Below the pieces are notes generated by a model that was given only the letters and a program-made list of their open reading frames with translations, had not been told where the DNA came from and searched no databases. 64,000 bases of DNA from G963668605 sp963668605 (GTDB taxonomy: Bacteria > Acidobacteriota > Terriglobia > Bryobacterales > Bryobacteraceae), in assembly GCA_963668605.1 (NCBI GenBank), contig OY764903.1, forward strand, positions 4,340,001-4,404,000, given 5' to 3'. Each line of letters starts with the position of its first letter. Within the stretch, counting starts at the first letter, position 1. The position numbers and the translations under genes are program-made. Shown here in pieces: positions 17,786 to 26,992 of the stretch.

Positions 17786-18913
17786 ATGCTCCCGAACAAG
17801 TCAGCCGGAATCGGCTTGGGCCTTATTATCCTCTTCAGTCTGGGTGGCGCCGCGCAATGGCGCTCAACGCTGACGGGAACCCGGCGCGTCAGCGTTGAGT
17901 TTCACGATTACGTGGGGCAAGCGCAGATCAACGAATTGCGTGAGCGCGGGGCGCGCGATATTTGGCGAACCGGATCGCGCAAACTCGCAGTAAGCGTGCC
18001 GCAGAGCTTTCATTTCGAGGGACTAGGTGTTGTCGCCGCGCGAGTCATCGTCGCGTCCGACAAACTGAGCCTGGCGGTGACGGAATCCACAGAGGGTGAG
18101 AACGTGTTCCTAGTGGAGTTCCATGGCGATGTGAACCGGGCGCTCGCACAGCAGATCCTGCTCTGGTGCGACTTGAAGCCGCGCGGGCATCCGGACCTGT
18201 TACCTACGCACATGTTGGCCGCGGGAGAACTCGAATCCGCTCGACGACTCGCCGAGTTTGATGAGGTGGCCTATATCCGGCCGGCTTGGCAGGACATGTT
18301 GGATGGCCGCCGCGTGACGCCTTGTCCGGGGCCGCGCTCGGATTCCAGCCTGATCGGCCAATATGTGGACACGCTGGGCGATGGTTGGGATGGTCCGGGA
18401 CAAGGCTCCGTGCAACTCGGATATGCCTTTGAGAGTTACTCGTCGAAGTTGTCGAAGGAGCTTGTCGAGAGCGAAACGCAGCGTGCGTTGGACGAGTGGG
18501 CGCGCCATATCGCGGTTAAATTCGTTCGAGGGGACGATCCCAAAGCCGCGCGGACGCTGAGCTTCTCTTTCGGGCGCGGGAACCACGGCGACGCCTATCC
18601 TTTCGATGGTCCTGGCGGAGTGATGGCCCACGCCTTTTATCCTTCGCCGATTAACTCCGAGCCGGTCGCTGGCGATTTGCATTTCGATGACGACGAGGAT
18701 TGGGCAAATCCGAGCGACGGCGCAGATCTGTACTCAGTGGAACTCCACGAACTCGGCCATGCGCTGGGCCTGCTGCACGGCGACACACCCGGCGCTGTGA
18801 TGTATCCCTACTACCGGAAAGCGGCGACGCTCCAAAAAGACGACATCACAGCCATCCGGCGGATCTATCTGATGCGCCGCTCCATCGTGGACATCCTCCG
18901 CTCCACTCCGTAA
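17786..18913 (+). CDS. Exported matrixin-like zinc metalloprotease
   Basis: This 375-residue protein has an N-terminal hydrophobic segment (IGLGLIILFSLGGAAQ) and a region of about 180 residues that may be a propeptide. A catalytic domain contains the full metzincin zinc motif HELGHALGLLH (His321, Glu322, His325, His331) and the Met-turn 'GAVMYPYY'. It also has 'AGDLHFDDDEDW', the calcium- and zinc-binding loop typical of M10A matrixins. It is predicted to cleave proteins outside the cytoplasm. The possible start site lies at the foot of the hairpin at 17751-17784. An ATG at 17782 is out of frame. Confidence 0.86.
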   Translation: MLPNKSAGIGLGLIILFSLGGAAQWRSTLTGTRRVSVEFHDYVGQAQINELRERGARDIWRTGSRKLAVSVPQSFHFEGLGVVAARVIVASDKLSLAVTESTEGENVFLVEFHGDVNRALAQQILLWCDLKPRGHPDLLPTHMLAAGELESARRLAEFDEVAYIRPAWQDMLDGRRVTPCPGPRSDSSLIGQYVDTLGDGWDGPGQGSVQLGYAFESYSSKLSKELVESETQRALDEWARHIAVKFVRGDDPKAARTLSFSFGRGNHGDAYPFDGPGGVMAHAFYPSPINSEPVAGDLHFDDDEDWANPSDGADLYSVELHELGHALGLLHGDTPGAVMYPYYRKAATLQKDDITAIRRIYLMRRSIVDILRSTP

Positions 18914-19006
18914 ATCCACTTGTAGCGAACGGCTTGGTCTGGCACAATTGCTCCCAGTGATTTGCGGGTTGGATGCACCGGGATCTCAAAAGGAGACGAA
19001 CCAGGC

Positions 19007-19489
19007 ATGGAACGCCGGGCATTTCATCTCGCAGTCATTTACGGCCTCTGGGGGGCCATCACCGCGGCGCTGGCAATCCCAGCAGGTATCTACTTGTTAC
19101 TGCCACCGCGCATCCGCAAGACGGAGCAATGGGTGGAGGCGGGCGACGTTGCGCAACTCAAGCCGGACGTCCCCGAAGAACTGGTCTTCCGGCGCATTCG
19201 TAAAGACGGCTGGAAGATCACGAGTGAGAAGACTTCCGCCTGGGTCGTGAAAGCGGCCGGCGATCAGATTGTCGCCTACGCTCCGCAGTGTACGCACCTC
19301 GGCTGTGCCTACCACTGGGATGAACAAAAACGCAATTTTCTTTGTCCTTGTCACACGTCCATTTTCGCGCTCGACGGACAAGTGTTGGCGGGTCCTGCTC
19401 CCCGTCCGCTAGATCGCTATGAGGTCAAAGTGGAAGGCGGCAAGCTGTTGCTGGGCGGGATTCAGCCCGCCGGGACAGGCAAGGCATGA
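19007..19489 (+). CDS. Rieske iron-sulfur protein of a cytochrome bc complex
   Basis: This 160-residue protein has one N-terminal membrane helix preceded by RR (possible Tat route). Its C-terminal Rieske fold has both cluster motifs: CTHLGC and CPCHTS, giving two Cys and two His for the 2Fe-2S cluster. In bc complexes it carries electrons from quinol at the b subunit to haem c. The ATG at 19007 has AGGAGA about 11 bases upstream; an earlier in-frame start at 18962 would add 15 unlikely residues. It overlaps the cytochrome b-c gene by 4 bases. A weak promoter (TTGTAG, 17 bases, CACAAT) may lie at 18920-18948. Confidence 0.92.
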   Translation: MERRAFHLAVIYGLWGAITAALAIPAGIYLLLPPRIRKTEQWVEAGDVAQLKPDVPEELVFRRIRKDGWKITSEKTSAWVVKAAGDQIVAYAPQCTHLGCAYHWDEQKRNFLCPCHTSIFALDGQVLAGPAPRPLDRYEVKVEGGKLLLGGIQPAGTGKA

Positions 19490-21111
19490 CGCGCCGCCTA
19501 CTCGCATGGCTCGAGCACCGCACCGGGATCGAATCCGCAGTGCGAAACTTCCTGTATGACGACATTCCGGCGTCCAGCGGATGGCATCAGACGCTCGGCA
19601 GCGTGGCGTTATTCCTGTTTCTGGTGCAGATCTTCACGGGCATCCTGTTGGCGTTTAACTATGCGCCGACGCCCGGGGAAGCGTACTACAGCCTGAAATA
19701 CATTGTCACGGAAGTGACTGGCGGGCGCATGATCCGCGGGCTGCATCACCGGGGCGCCAGCATGATGATCGTGGTTGTCGTGTTGCACGTGTTGCAGGTC
19801 TTTATTTGGGGCGCCTACAAGAAGCCGCGCGAGGCGACCTGGATGGCAGGCGTATTCCTGCTACTGGTGACCCTCGCCTTCGGCATCACCGGCTATCTGC
19901 TGCCGTGGGATAACCGCGCCTACTGGGGCACGGTCGTCACGCCGCAAATCGCATCTAAGGCGCCATTCGCGGGCGCCTATATGACGCGTTTGCTGGGCGG
20001 CGAAAACGGAATCGGCGTGGTGACTTTTGCGCGTTTCTTCGCGATGCACGTGCTGCTGCTGCCTTTGGCGATGATCTTCTTGATCGTGCTGCACGTCTAT
20101 CTGGTGCGCAAGCATGGCGTTGCTCCCGAGGCCGGAGATCACGCGCCGCGCAAGAAGTTTTTCCCCGAACAGGTCTTCAAAGATACGGTCGCCATCTTCG
20201 CCGCGTTCGTAATACTGTTCGTGCTGGCCAGCGCAGCGCATGTGCCGTTGGGGCGTTTGGCGGATCCAACGGACAGCGCCTACGTTCCGCGCCCCGACTG
20301 GTATTTTTTGTTTCTGTTCCAGACGCTCAAGTTCTTCGAAGGACCGCTCGAAGTGCTTGGCAGTGTGGTGTTGCCGGGCGTCGCCGTGCTGGTGCTGCTG
20401 TCGGTACCCTTTCTTGATCGCGGCGAATTGCGCCGAGTCGCGCGGCGCACGACGGCGATCGGCGCGGCTGCGCTGGCAGTGATCGGCTGGACGGGTCTGA
20501 CCGTGGCCGCGATCGCGACTACGCCAAAGGCGCCGCTCGAAGACATCGCAGGCATGGCGGGACCGGAGGATTGGCAGGAGCTATCGCCCGAGGAACTCGC
20601 CGGCATCGGCTACTTCCGCCAGGAAAGCTGTGCGAGTTGCCACAGCGTGGGCGAGGGCGGTTCCAAACTCGGGCCGGATCTCACGCGAACCGCAGTGCGC
20701 AAGTCCGCTGCGTGGATGATCGAACACTTCAAACAGCCTCAACAGATGATGCCGGGCACGTCGATGCCGCCCGTCCAGTTGAACGGTTCGCAGTTGAATG
20801 CACTCGCGGCCTTTCTTCTCAAGCTGAACCCAAAGAACGCGAAGGCGCTGCAATCAGCGCCGGCCTTCGCGGTGGAGGGCGCTCTGATCTACCAGCAGAA
20901 TCGCTGTGGCATGTGTCATCAGGTGAACGGCACCGGCGTGCACACGGGCCCAGCGTTGAACGGAGTCGCCAGGCGGCACACACGCGAATGGATAGAGCAG
21001 CATTTCGCCGAACCGCAGAAACTTTCGCCTGGCAGCGTCATGCCGCCCTACAAATTCAGTTCCCGGGATCTGGACCGCATTACGACTTACCTTTTGTCGC
21101 TTCCGGATTAA
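19486..21111 (+). CDS. Cytochrome b fused to a di-haem cytochrome c (bc complex)
   Basis: This 541-residue protein has an N-terminal two-thirds that is a full cytochrome b: helices with haem-ligand His pairs ('RGLHHRGAS', 'VVLHVLQVF', 'FFAMHVLLL', 'IVLHVYLVRKHG'), 'TGYLLPWDN', and the Qo-site motif PDWY, a variant of PEWY. After a last pair of helices come two c-type haem sites, CASCH (from residue 382) and CGMCH (from residue 474), each with its own cytochrome c fold. With the Rieske protein this makes a two-gene quinol:cytochrome oxidoreductase, and the fused domains replace cytochrome c1. Fused b-c subunits occur in other phyla, but a whole cytochrome b with two c domains is not the common form. 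Confidence 0.9.
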   Translation: MTRRLLAWLEHRTGIESAVRNFLYDDIPASSGWHQTLGSVALFLFLVQIFTGILLAFNYAPTPGEAYYSLKYIVTEVTGGRMIRGLHHRGASMMIVVVVLHVLQVFIWGAYKKPREATWMAGVFLLLVTLAFGITGYLLPWDNRAYWGTVVTPQIASKAPFAGAYMTRLLGGENGIGVVTFARFFAMHVLLLPLAMIFLIVLHVYLVRKHGVAPEAGDHAPRKKFFPEQVFKDTVAIFAAFVILFVLASAAHVPLGRLADPTDSAYVPRPDWYFLFLFQTLKFFEGPLEVLGSVVLPGVAVLVLLSVPFLDRGELRRVARRTTAIGAAALAVIGWTGLTVAAIATTPKAPLEDIAGMAGPEDWQELSPEELAGIGYFRQESCASCHSVGEGGSKLGPDLTRTAVRKSAAWMIEHFKQPQQMMPGTSMPPVQLNGSQLNALAAFLLKLNPKNAKALQSAPAFAVEGALIYQQNRCGMCHQVNGTGVHTGPALNGVARRHTREWIEQHFAEPQKLSPGSVMPPYKFSSRDLDRITTYLLSLPD

Positions 21112-23807
21112 GAATCCAGAAAATCTCCGTGCAACAAAGGACGGCCGGCGAGAGAAGCTTTGAAGCCGAAGACTGCGAGGGCGGCGATAATGGCCGCCGC
21201 GGCAAGGCCATAGGCGGAGTACCACTCGTCAAAATTCCCGGTCACCGGCGCGCTGCTCAAGAGATCGAAAACAAACAGGCCGCTGACCAGCGTGACAAGT
21301 CCGTAGCGAATCAGGATCGCGAATATGCCCACAGCGATGAGTGGCGTCAACGCCAGATCCAGCGCGAAGTTCTGCGAGTTCAACAAGCGAATACCCGTGA
21401 ACATTCCCGCGCAGGCGAGTGCGACCAACCATTGCCTACGCAGCAACGCGCGCAGGACGAAGATCAGGAAAAACAGCAGTAGCGAATAGCCCGCCGAAGC
21501 GAGCAACGCATTCAGCAATCCGCCCGCAAAGGCCCACGGACTTGTGAGCAGATCGAGGCGCGGGGTGTTCGGCAGAGCGCCGTAGCGCTCCGTGATGAAT
21601 TGGCCCAGGTCCGTGAGCAACAGCATCGAGATTCCGAACAGAGTTCCGAACAACAGATCGCGGCCCAGGAGAGGATCGCGGAAGTGACCGGCAAGCAACC
21701 GGCTCCAGGAGATCAACGTCTTGGGCCAGCGTTGCCGCACCGAAGGTTCCAGAGCCAGATACAGCAGCCACAAACAAGCGGCAAGAAACAAGGACCAGTT
21801 CAACGCCATCAGAAAGTTCCTCAGCTCTCCGAGGGTCGGCACATGGCTGGCCTTGAAGAGCCAACTGAGCAGGTTCGTCAACAGGGCGAAGATCGCCAGG
21901 CGAAATGCACCGCGCCTGTCGCCGCGGCCGCGCTTCACGTTGCGCCGCGCCAGCAGACACGCGCCGAGCATGGCTGACCACATGAGGAACACGACGATAA
22001 TGTGGCCGGCGCGCTCGGAGAACGTGGGCTGAAAGCGTTCCTGGCGCTGCGGGCGGGTCCACGGGTAAATGACTTCAAAATAGACCGGTCGACCGCGCCA
22101 TGCCGCAGCTTCGATACGCAATGGCACGCCGGATGCACCGGCTGCTGTCTCCACCCACGCCTCGCGCCGGTCGCAAACAAAAGGCGGCGTCCATTGCGGC
22201 TCCGCAGACCGGAAGCGGGTGGCATCCAAGCCGGCGGCTGCGAACAAGACGGGCCAATCGAGCGGCATCGCTCTGCCTGGCGTCGCTTCAAACTGCGGCG
22301 GCGTGACCTGCAACCGCTGCAGCCGCCCTCTCGGCCCGAGCGCCACATACGCCATTCCCGACAGATCGGGCCTGGGGTCCATGGGAGCCACCACGCCGGA
22401 CGCATTGCCCCCTTCGCCGAAAAAATTGGTGGCTTCCAAATGCTGTGGGCTCTCGCGGTACCAGAAGTAGACGACCGGGGGAGTGCCGCTGGCCAAGCGC
22501 TCCCGATGTTTGGGAGACGAGTCCGTCGCCTGCAGATGACGCAGATAATCGCGCATGTAGCGGAACCCCGAAGCGGAGTCGAACGGACGATCCGTGTAAC
22601 CGAGATTGCCGAGGGTTTCGCGCGCGACGGCAGCGAGCACTTCCGGGCGGGTCTCGAAGGGGATGCGGTCAAGCAGGCTGAGCTTGCCTGCCAGCGCCAT
22701 CGTGCAGAGCAGGCCAGTGAAGGCGGCTACGAGACACGCCAGCGCGACACCGCGGTTCAGTCCTTCGGTTTCTCCGGAGGCGGCGACGAGTTCCGGCGAC
22801 GGCATCTCGCCCGCAGCCAGTGCGGCGGCTAGCGGATCCCCACCCGGCAGTGCGGCCGCGACAGCCAGAGCAGAGGCGGGCCGGTCCTTGGGATCCGCCT
22901 GCAAGCAGCGCAAAATCACGCGCTCCGCTGCCGGATCCATATCGCGCACAACAGTCGATGGGCTGGCCGGCGATGACTTCTCCTGCATGCGCCGCAGTTC
23001 TTCGAGGGAGTTGGCGTCGAAGGCTCGCCGGCCTGTGAACATCTCGTAGAGCACAAGGCCGAGCGAGTAGAGATCGCTGCGCGTAGTGACTTCGGAGCCG
23101 GCGAGTTGCTCAGGGGCCATGTACTGCGGCGTTCCGCTGCGGACGTCGCCGGCCCGCACTTCGCTGGCCAGAGCGGCCAGTCCGAAATCCGTGATCACGA
23201 CCTGCCCGCGGCTGTTGATCATAACGTTGGCGGGCTTCAGATCGCGGTGCAGAACGCCTTTGTCATGGGCGGCCGCGAGACCGGCGCAGAGCTTGCGCGC
23301 CATCTCGGTCGCTTTATCGGACGGCAGCCGGCCGATGCGGCGCAACAAAGACCCGAGATCCTCGCCATCCACATATTCCATGGATAGAAACGGATGCCCA
23401 TTCAGTTCGCCGATGTCGTACACGCGGCAAACGCTGGGGTGCGAAACCTGCCGTGCGATGCGCACCTCGTTGTGGAAACGGTCGAGGGTCTTGGGGTCGC
23501 GCGCCATCGATTCCGGCAGAAATTTCAGCGCCACCTGCTGGCTCAGCTTTAGATCGGTGGCGCGATAGACTTCGCCCATGCCGCCGCGACCCAACAGGCT
23601 CATGATTCGGTAGCGCTCGCCTAACACGGTTCCAGGAACGAAGCGGCCATCGTCGACGGTGCTCGTCGACGAGAGTGGCAGGTCGGGAGTCTCCACCGCG
23701 ACGGTTTCGGCCATGGAGGGAGGCACGTCGTGCGATAAGGGCGCGGAGCAGTTCCCGCAGTAGCGGCTGGTTTCCGGATTTTCGGCAGAACAACTTGGAC
23801 ACCGCAA
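21108..23807 (-). CDS. Integral-membrane Ser/Thr protein kinase with zinc ribbon
   Basis: An N-terminal zinc ribbon (CPSC...CGNC) is followed by a PknB-type kinase domain (roughly residues 75-335): glycine loop LGRGGMGEVYRA, VALKFLP (Lys), catalytic HRDLKPAN, DFG and APEQ, so it should be active. A single helix, a region of about 250 residues that is probably outside the cytoplasm, and about eight C-terminal membrane helices follow. The start is uncertain: TTG at 23807 gives the usual zinc-ribbon opening and has GGAGG 11 bases before it; TTG at 23864 is in frame too. The last 4 bases overlap the cytochrome b-c gene on the other strand. Confidence 0.87.
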   Translation of the reverse strand: MRCPSCSAENPETSRYCGNCSAPLSHDVPPSMAETVAVETPDLPLSSTSTVDDGRFVPGTVLGERYRIMSLLGRGGMGEVYRATDLKLSQQVALKFLPESMARDPKTLDRFHNEVRIARQVSHPSVCRVYDIGELNGHPFLSMEYVDGEDLGSLLRRIGRLPSDKATEMARKLCAGLAAAHDKGVLHRDLKPANVMINSRGQVVITDFGLAALASEVRAGDVRSGTPQYMAPEQLAGSEVTTRSDLYSLGLVLYEMFTGRRAFDANSLEELRRMQEKSSPASPSTVVRDMDPAAERVILRCLQADPKDRPASALAVAAALPGGDPLAAALAAGEMPSPELVAASGETEGLNRGVALACLVAAFTGLLCTMALAGKLSLLDRIPFETRPEVLAAVARETLGNLGYTDRPFDSASGFRYMRDYLRHLQATDSSPKHRERLASGTPPVVYFWYRESPQHLEATNFFGEGGNASGVVAPMDPRPDLSGMAYVALGPRGRLQRLQVTPPQFEATPGRAMPLDWPVLFAAAGLDATRFRSAEPQWTPPFVCDRREAWVETAAGASGVPLRIEAAAWRGRPVYFEVIYPWTRPQRQERFQPTFSERAGHIIVVFLMWSAMLGACLLARRNVKRGRGDRRGAFRLAIFALLTNLLSWLFKASHVPTLGELRNFLMALNWSLFLAACLWLLYLALEPSVRQRWPKTLISWSRLLAGHFRDPLLGRDLLFGTLFGISMLLLTDLGQFITERYGALPNTPRLDLLTSPWAFAGGLLNALLASAGYSLLLFFLIFVLRALLRRQWLVALACAGMFTGIRLLNSQNFALDLALTPLIAVGIFAILIRYGLVTLVSGLFVFDLLSSAPVTGNFDEWYSAYGLAAAAIIAALAVFGFKASLAGRPLLHGDFLDS

Positions 23808-23899
23808 GATCGGCGAAGCCTCCGTGCTACTTACTCTAACATCTGGCCCACTTCGACCCGGCAAAGCTGTGCAGACTGCAATTCGCGATGACAGTCCGT

Positions 23900-24013
23900 C
23901 CGCCTCCGGTCGCTATCATTCCCGGCACTGTTGGTATTGTGCGTAGTTGGTTTTGTGCATAGCTGGAAAGGTATCCGTTCAACATTGCCAGCGATCGGAG
24001 GCGGCGATTTCAC
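23900..24013. repeat. REP-like inverted pair
   Basis: CCGCCTCCGGTCGCT (23900-23914) faces AGCGATCGGAGGCGG (23990-24004), inverted copies with one mismatch across about 75 bases. The right copy continues into CGGCGATTTCAC. The 18-base piece 23996-24013 recurs exactly at 54494-54511 beside a REP-type transposase remnant. This fits a bacterial REP/BIME element sitting between the kinase and the SDR genes. Confidence 0.55.
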
Positions 24014-24034
24014 CATAAGTAACTTGCCGAATCG

Positions 24035-24850
24035 CTAGAAGTGCATCCCGCCGCCGCAGATCAGAACTTCACCGGTCACGTAGTCCGACAGCGGCGAACA
24101 GAAGAACAGGACGGCCCCGGCTGCCTCATCCGGTGTTCCCAGGCGGCCTAGCGGAATCGCCGCGCGGGCGGCTTCCAGCGCCTTGGGCTGCACTCCTACT
24201 GCAATCGTCCGGCCCTTGATTTCGATACTTGCGCCGTCTCCGGTCAGCGGCTGGATCAACCTGGTCTCGACCAGACCGAAGCCCACGGCGTTCACGTTTA
24301 CGTTGTAACGTCCCCACTCCTTCGCCATGGTTTTCGTGAGTCCGATTACGCCGGCCTTGCCCGAGGAGTAGCCGGCCTGACCCGCGTTGCCATCGGTGCC
24401 GGAAATGGATGTTATGTTGACCACTTTGCGCATCACGCGCCGGCCCGCGGCCGACTCCGCTTTCGACGTTTCGCGAATCCAGTTTGAGGCCGCGCGCAGG
24501 ATGCGAAACGGTGCGGTGATGTGAATGTCGAGCATTGCCTGAAACTGCTCGTCGCCGGTTTTCTGGATCACGCTGTCCCAGGTGTAGCCGGCGTTGTTGA
24601 CGATGATATCGATCGAACCATAAGCGGCGATGGTTGCGTCCACCAACTTCTGCGGGAAGTCCGGCGCCGTCACATCGCCCGCCAGATAGCGGCAATCGAA
24701 GAGGCGCGCCGTTTCCTGTACGACGGCCTCGTCCAAATCGTTGACCAGCACCGCGGCGCCGGCCTTCCGCAGCCGCTGTGCGATGGCCCGTCCGATGCCG
24801 CGGCCCGCACCCGTCACCAGGGCGGTTCTGCCTTCCAAGGTGAATGCCAT
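24035..24850 (-). CDS. Short-chain dehydrogenase/reductase (FabG-like)
   Basis: This is an NAD(P)-dependent oxidoreductase of 271 residues. It has the cofactor motif TGAGRGIG (13-20), NNAG (85-88) and the catalytic Ser near 148-150 with Tyr161 and Lys165 (YSSGK). The end 'DYVTGEVLICGGGMHF' matches FabG-type enzymes. About 15 extra residues lie between helix 5 and the active-site Ser compared with FabG. The substrate is unknown. It is the last gene of a minus-strand run with threonine aldolase, HemW and frataxin; the gap to the aldolase is 10 bases. Confidence 0.88.
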   Translation of the reverse strand: MAFTLEGRTALVTGAGRGIGRAIAQRLRKAGAAVLVNDLDEAVVQETARLFDCRYLAGDVTAPDFPQKLVDATIAAYGSIDIIVNNAGYTWDSVIQKTGDEQFQAMLDIHITAPFRILRAASNWIRETSKAESAAGRRVMRKVVNITSISGTDGNAGQAGYSSGKAGVIGLTKTMAKEWGRYNVNVNAVGFGLVETRLIQPLTGDGASIEIKGRTIAVGVQPKALEAARAAIPLGRLGTPDEAAGAVLFFCSPLSDYVTGEVLICGGGMHF

Positions 24851-24860
24851 GGCCGCCAGT

Positions 24861-25898
24861 TTACGCCTGTTTCGAGATCGCCGCCAGGGCTCGCTCGCAA
24901 TCCTTGCGGCTGACGTCGCAGTGCGTCACCGCACGCACCTCGCGAGCGTTGATGCCATTCATTAAGACGCCTTGCCGCTTCAGTCCCGCGCAGAAATCCG
25001 CAGTCGTCTGCCGCGTGCCGGTGATGTCGAAAATTACGATGTTCGTCTGCACCGTGGCGAGATCGACGTGAATACCCGCGATGTTGGCCAGGTTTTCGGC
25101 CAGAAAGCTCGCATTGGCGTGATCTTCCGCGAGACGCGCCGGCATCTCTTCCAGCGCGATCAGTCCAGGAGCGGCCAGCACTCCGGTTTGGCGCATGCCC
25201 CCGCCCAGGCGCTTGCGATAGAGGCGCGCCTCCGCAATGGCGTCTTGCGTACCCACCAGCAGCGAACCAGCGGGAGCGCCCAAGCCCTTCGAGAGACAGA
25301 ACATCACCGTGTCGACCGCGGCGCAAATCGTGCCGACCGGGCAGCCCGTCGCGACAGCCGCATTGAAAACACGTGCGCCATCCATGTGGACCTTGAGGCC
25401 GAATTCGTGCGCGCCCGTGCAGATTTCCTCAATCGTGCGTAGCGGGTAAACCGTTCCGCCCGCCATGTTATGCGTGTTCTCGATCTCGATGCAGCCGGTT
25501 GGCGCCCAGTGCGGACCCAGAGGACGAATCTCCTGCCGCACGCGCTCCCAACTCAGTATGCCGTCCGTCGTGGCAATCGGCCGTGCGACACAGCCGGCGA
25601 ACCACGCCATCATCGACAACTCGTAATTCAGCACGTGGCTGCGCGCATCGCAGATCACTTCCTGTCCGTGCCGCGTGTGCAGCTTGATCGCGATGGTGTT
25701 GCCCATGGTTCCCGTCGGTACGAACAGCGCCGCTTGCTTGCCGAAGATTGCGGCGGCGCGCTCCTCCAGCCGGTTTACCGTCGGATCTTCGCCGTACACG
25801 TCGTCGCCGACTTCGGCGTTCGCCATCGCCGCGCGCATACGTTCGCCCGGTCGCGTGACTGTGTCGCTTCGCAGATCGATGTATCCGTTCTCACTCAT
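24861..25898 (-). CDS. ltaE: Low-specificity L-threonine aldolase
   Basis: This PLP enzyme splits L-threonine or L-allo-threonine into glycine and acetaldehyde. The 345-residue protein opens with 'IDLRSDTVTRPGERM', and 'GDDVYGEDPTVNRLE' is a family hallmark. The PLP Lys is Lys204 in 'LSKGLGAPAGS' and the cofactor Asp is in 'HMDGARVFNA'. Length is normal. The start overlaps the hemW stop by 4 bases. Besides threonine catabolism, it can supply glycine. Confidence 0.94.
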   Translation of the reverse strand: MSENGYIDLRSDTVTRPGERMRAAMANAEVGDDVYGEDPTVNRLEERAAAIFGKQAALFVPTGTMGNTIAIKLHTRHGQEVICDARSHVLNYELSMMAWFAGCVARPIATTDGILSWERVRQEIRPLGPHWAPTGCIEIENTHNMAGGTVYPLRTIEEICTGAHEFGLKVHMDGARVFNAAVATGCPVGTICAAVDTVMFCLSKGLGAPAGSLLVGTQDAIAEARLYRKRLGGGMRQTGVLAAPGLIALEEMPARLAEDHANASFLAENLANIAGIHVDLATVQTNIVIFDITGTRQTTADFCAGLKRQGVLMNGINAREVRAVTHCDVSRKDCERALAAISKQA

Positions 25899-26989
25899 CC
25901 TAGAAACTCCTGAAATACTTCATTGGATAGCAGCACGCCGCGCGCCGTGAGCCGCAGCAGGCCACCGTCAATTTCGAGCAATCCCTCGTCGACAAAGCGC
26001 CGGATGGGCGCGTCGAAGCGCAGCCATTCCTCATCGCGCGGGCGCATCCCCGCACTCAGCCGCAAGCCTACGAAGAAGCGTTCGCCGGCCGTGTCTGCTG
26101 GTGTCTGCGCAGTGCAGGCGCAAGCCTTTGCGCGCATCAGGCGCACGTACTCGGCAGGCGTCTCCGCATTCTCACGACGCAGGATTCCGTCGAACGAATG
26201 TGCATCCGCACCGAAGCCGGCGTAAGGTTCCAGCAGCCAATACTTCAGATTGTGGCGCGATTCGAAGCCCGGCCTCGCAAAGTTGGAGATCTCGTAACGC
26301 TGAATGCCGGCTTGCGCCAAGCGCTCGACGGCGAGTTCGTAAAGGTCCGCCGTCAATTCGTCGGAGGGCACAGACTGCGCGCCGTAACGCACGCCGCCAT
26401 CCAAAATTTCCAACCCGAGACGGCTGTCGCGGTCGACCTCCAGCATGTAGACCGAGACATGCTCCGGCCGCAGCCGATCGACCCATTCGAGGGATTCGAT
26501 CCAGCTTGCACGCGTCTGAAACGGTAGCCCGGCTATCAGGTCGATGTTGATTCTATTGATGCCTGCGTGACGCAGGATGCCAATCTCGCGTTCAACGACG
26601 GCTGCGTTGTGCCTACGCCCGGTGCGCTTCAATTCGCTATCGATAAACGACTGAACGCCCAAGCTGACGCGGTTGATGCCGCAGCGTTGCCAAGCCGCGG
26701 CACGCTCCTCGGAAACATCGCCGGGAGCCACCTCCAGCGTGGCTTCCACCCACGGTGCGCCGGGCACGGCAGCGAGCGTTGCGCGGAGCGTCCCGGCGTC
26801 CATACGGCTTGGCGTGCCGCCGCCCAGGTAGACGGTTTCCGGAGTCCACGCCCACCGATGGAGTTGGATCTCACGCTGCAATTCGACCCCGTACTCAGTT
26901 TCGAGTTGGGCCGGCATTACACCTGAAGCGAAGTTGCAGAACGTGCATTTCTGCCCGCAGAACGGATACGAGATGTAGACTCCCGCCAT
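25895..26989 (-). CDS. hemW: HemW-type radical SAM protein
   Basis: This 364-residue protein belongs to the coproporphyrinogen-dehydrogenase-like family. It has the radical SAM cluster motif as CGQKCTFCNF (CxxxCxxC followed by the Phe-x-F-type pattern of HemW), then 'YLGGGTPS' and 'NIDLIAGLPFQT'. HemW is a haem chaperone rather than a true HemN; HemN-type enzymes have a longer N-terminus and an extra Cys, both missing here. It sits 3 bases after the frataxin gene and overlaps threonine aldolase by 4 bases. Iron and haem handling is the likely shared theme with frataxin. Confidence 0.92.
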   Translation of the reverse strand: MAGVYISYPFCGQKCTFCNFASGVMPAQLETEYGVELQREIQLHRWAWTPETVYLGGGTPSRMDAGTLRATLAAVPGAPWVEATLEVAPGDVSEERAAAWQRCGINRVSLGVQSFIDSELKRTGRRHNAAVVEREIGILRHAGINRINIDLIAGLPFQTRASWIESLEWVDRLRPEHVSVYMLEVDRDSRLGLEILDGGVRYGAQSVPSDELTADLYELAVERLAQAGIQRYEISNFARPGFESRHNLKYWLLEPYAGFGADAHSFDGILRRENAETPAEYVRLMRAKACACTAQTPADTAGERFFVGLRLSAGMRPRDEEWLRFDAPIRRFVDEGLLEIDGGLLRLTARGVLLSNEVFQEFLG

Positions 26990-26992
26990 GCG

